Of a stretch of DNA of 7,296 bases, positions 6,106 to 7,296 are shown in pieces. The position numbers and the translations under genes were made by a program. Below the pieces are notes generated by a model. The model was given only the letters and a program-made list of their open reading frames with translations. It made no database searches and was not told where the DNA came from. Source of the DNA: Acidiferrobacteraceae bacterium (GTDB lineage: Bacteria; Pseudomonadota; Gammaproteobacteria; Arenicellales; UBA868); assembly GCA_002713825.1 (NCBI GenBank), contig PAUU01000011.1, positions 1 through 7,296 of the forward strand, given 5' to 3'. Within the stretch, counting starts at the first letter, position 1. Every line of letters starts with the position of its first letter.

Positions 6106-6153
6106 ATGTCTGAATACCGCAGCCGGCCCCAACACCAAGAAGAGGTCGGCTGA
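6106..6153 (+). CDS. Possible 15-codon leader peptide before rho
   Basis: ATG 6106 opens a frame encoding MSEYRSRPQHQEEVG, ending at TGA 6151-6153. AAGG lies only 3 bases before the ATG, which is tight. The second half of the frame coincides with a 9-bp stem-loop (6120-6152) and stops on its last base pair. E. coli has a leader peptide gene, rhoL, at the equivalent place, but I see no sequence similarity. A translated attenuator is possible; chance is not excluded. Confidence 0.22.
   Translation: MSEYRSRPQHQEEVG
6120..6152 (+). promoter_or_regulatory. 9-bp stem-loop between trxA and rho
   Basis: CAGCCGGCC (6120-6128) pairs with GGTCGGCTG (6144-6152) over nine base pairs, one of them a G-U, around a 15-base loop. 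No T-run follows (the next bases are AATCCCTAAACC), so it is not a classic intrinsic terminator. It lies 40 bases after the trxA stop and could protect the trxA mRNA 3' end or act in the rho leader. Confidence 0.5.
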
Positions 6154-6301
6154 ATCCCTAAACCTAAGATGAGTTAAACCAAGGCAAGCTGCCCGCCCCA
6201 CCATCAGATTCAATCAAAACCAACCCTGCATGCTGTGAGATCTCCCGGTCGCATAGCCAGACGGGTGTTTATTCCTACCCCATACCGAGGCCTGTATCGT
6301 C
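6154..6301 (+). promoter_or_regulatory. C-rich, G-poor rho leader with Rho-loading (rut) character
   Basis: Bases 6151-6230 contain 26 C and 11 G by my count, and 6191-6230 contain 17 C and 4 G. The stretch has little obvious pairing and no convincing sigma-70 promoter. Unstructured C-rich, G-poor RNA is what Rho loads on, and rho is known to be autoregulated through its leader in E. coli. The leader probably lets Rho terminate its own transcript; this is inference from composition and position. Confidence 0.35.
6244..6265 (+). terminator. Weak hairpin with a T-rich flank in the rho leader
   Basis: CCCGGTC (6244-6250) pairs with GACGGG (6260-6265) as a 6-bp stem with one bulged base and a 9-base loop, followed by TGTTTATT. 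It resembles a poor intrinsic terminator or pause hairpin 36 bases before the rho start. The bulge and interrupted T-run make it weak. Confidence 0.2.
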
Positions 6302-7296
6302 ATGTCCCTGAGCCTGTCCGAGCTTAAAGCCAAAACCCCCACAGAACTTGCAGAGGTCGCCCGGTCGCTCAAGTTGGATAACGTTACCCGTCTGCGCAAG
6401 CAGGACCAGATCTTTGCCATTCTTAAGTCCCAGGCAAAACGCGGCGAGAAGATCAAGGGCGAGGGCGTTGTTGAAATCCTGCAGGACGGGTTCGGCTTCC
6501 TGCGCTCGGCGAGCAGTTCCTATCTTGCGGGTCCAGACGACGTTTATGTGTCCCCGAGCCAGATTCGCCGGTTCGGGCTTCGCACCGGCGATACGATTGC
6601 GGGACTGGTCCGTCCGCCCAAGGATTCCGAGCGCTACTTTGCGCTGCTGAAAGTAGAGACCATCAACTATCAGTCTCCAGAAGAAGCCAAGAAGAAGATT
6701 CTCTTCGAGAATCTCACGCCCCTTCATCCCGATGAACGCATTCGACTCGAGCAGGGCAACGGGTCATCGGAAGACCTGACCGGACGGACTATTGATATCG
6801 TGTCACCGATTGGGAAAGGTCAGCGCGGCCTGCTGGTGTCGGCGCCCAAGACGGGCAAGACCGTCATGCTGCAGCAGATTGCTCACGCAATTACGGCATC
6901 TGAGCCCGACTGCGAGTTGATCGTTCTGCTGATCGATGAGCGTCCGGAAGAGGTGACAGAAATGAAGCGCACCGTGCGCGGCGAAGTAGTGTCTTCGACG
7001 TTTGACGAACCCGCCACCCGCCATGTCCAAGTGGCCGAGATGGTGATTGAGAAAGCCAAGCGCCTTGTTGAACACAAGAAGGATGTGGTGATTCTGCTGG
7101 ATTCCATCACCCGTCTGGCGCGGGCCTACAACACGGTGCAGCCAGCTTCGGGTAAGGTGCTGACTGGTGGTGTGGATGCCAACGCTTTGCAAAAGCCCAA
7201 ACGTTTCTTTGGAGCGGCCCGAAACATCGAGGAAGGCGGCAGTCTCACGATTCTCGCAACCGCTCTCATCGATACGGGCTCAAAGATGGATGAAGT
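6302..7296 (+). CDS. rho: Transcription termination factor Rho, N-terminal 331 codons
   Basis: Rho is a hexameric RNA-dependent ATPase that ends transcription of untranslated RNA. The window contains 331 of about 420 residues and then cuts the gene. Residues 1-45 form the N-terminal helical part ([12 protein letters not shown]). The cold-shock-like RNA-binding domain follows, with the primary-site motif DGFGFLR (62-68) and [10 protein letters not shown]. The Walker A loop is APKTGKT (181-187) with Lys186. The catalytic Glu region is IDERPEE (211-217). Walker B is VVILLDS (262-268). The secondary RNA-binding Q loop is [13 protein letters not shown] (286-298). Identity to E. coli Rho is very high from memory; the P-loop reads SAPKTGKT where E. 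coli has APPKAGKT. ATG 6302 gives the standard N-terminus, with GAGG 11 bases upstream, a weak and distant Shine-Dalgarno. The R loop and C-terminus lie outside the window. Confidence 0.97.
   Translation, partial: MSLSLSELKAKTPTELAEVARSLKLDNVTRLRKQDQIFAILKSQAKRGEKIKGEGVVEILQDGFGFLRSASSSYLAGPDDVYVSPSQIRRFGLRTGDTIAGLVRPPKDSERYFALLKVETINYQSPEEAKKKILFENLTPLHPDERIRLEQGNGSSEDLTGRTIDIVSPIGKGQRGLLVSAPKTGKTVMLQQIAHAITASEPDCELIVLLIDERPEEVTEMKRTVRGEVVSSTFDEPATRHVQVAEMVIEKAKRLVEHKKDVVILLDSITRLARAYNTVQPASGKVLTGGVDANALQKPKRFFGAARNIEEGGSLTILATALIDTGSKMDE

Overview
The window is ordinary chromosomal DNA from a gammaproteobacterium. The strongest evidence is the block rhlB (minus strand) divergent from trxA and rho (plus strand). 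This is the same arrangement as in Escherichia coli, and all three proteins align closely with their gammaproteobacterial versions from memory. The genus cannot be named from the sequence; the thioredoxin and Rho resemble those of Pseudomonas-like lineages. No transposase, integrase, phage gene, CRISPR array, tRNA or rRNA was found.

Layout from left to right. Bases 1-826 (minus) hold the N-terminal 275 codons of an exported subtilisin-family (S8) protease that runs off the left edge. Bases 827-1119 are a divergent intergenic region with a good minus-strand promoter for the protease and a consensus -10 on the plus strand for the next gene. Bases 1120-2109 (plus) encode a class I SAM-dependent methyltransferase. 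It converges, with a 7-base gap, on a minus-strand run that starts at 5365: rhlB (DEAD-box RNA helicase with a long disordered tail), a left-handed beta-helix acyltransferase, and a polytopic LPG_synthase_TM (PF03706) membrane protein. The gaps inside this run are 39 and 24 bases, so the two envelope-type genes are probably co-transcribed with rhlB. Bases 5366-5752 are a long divergent regulatory region. Then come trxA (5753-6079), a 222-base leader, and rho (from 6302, cut by the right edge after 331 codons).

RhlB is a degradosome helicase in E. coli, Rho is the termination helicase and TrxA a general disulfide reductase. The acyltransferase and the membrane protein are likely to act on a surface glycan or membrane lipid, but no substrate can be read from the sequence. 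The methyltransferase could belong to the same pathway, but that is only inferred from adjacency.

The most interesting material is non-coding. First, the rhlB leader: a 6-bp hairpin next to the start codon, plus a perfect 10-bp inverted repeat that encloses three smaller hairpins. Second, the rho leader: a 15-codon open frame overlapping a 9-bp stem-loop, followed by a C-rich, G-poor stretch resembling a Rho-loading site, consistent with autogenous control of rho. No clear undescribed multi-gene system was found.
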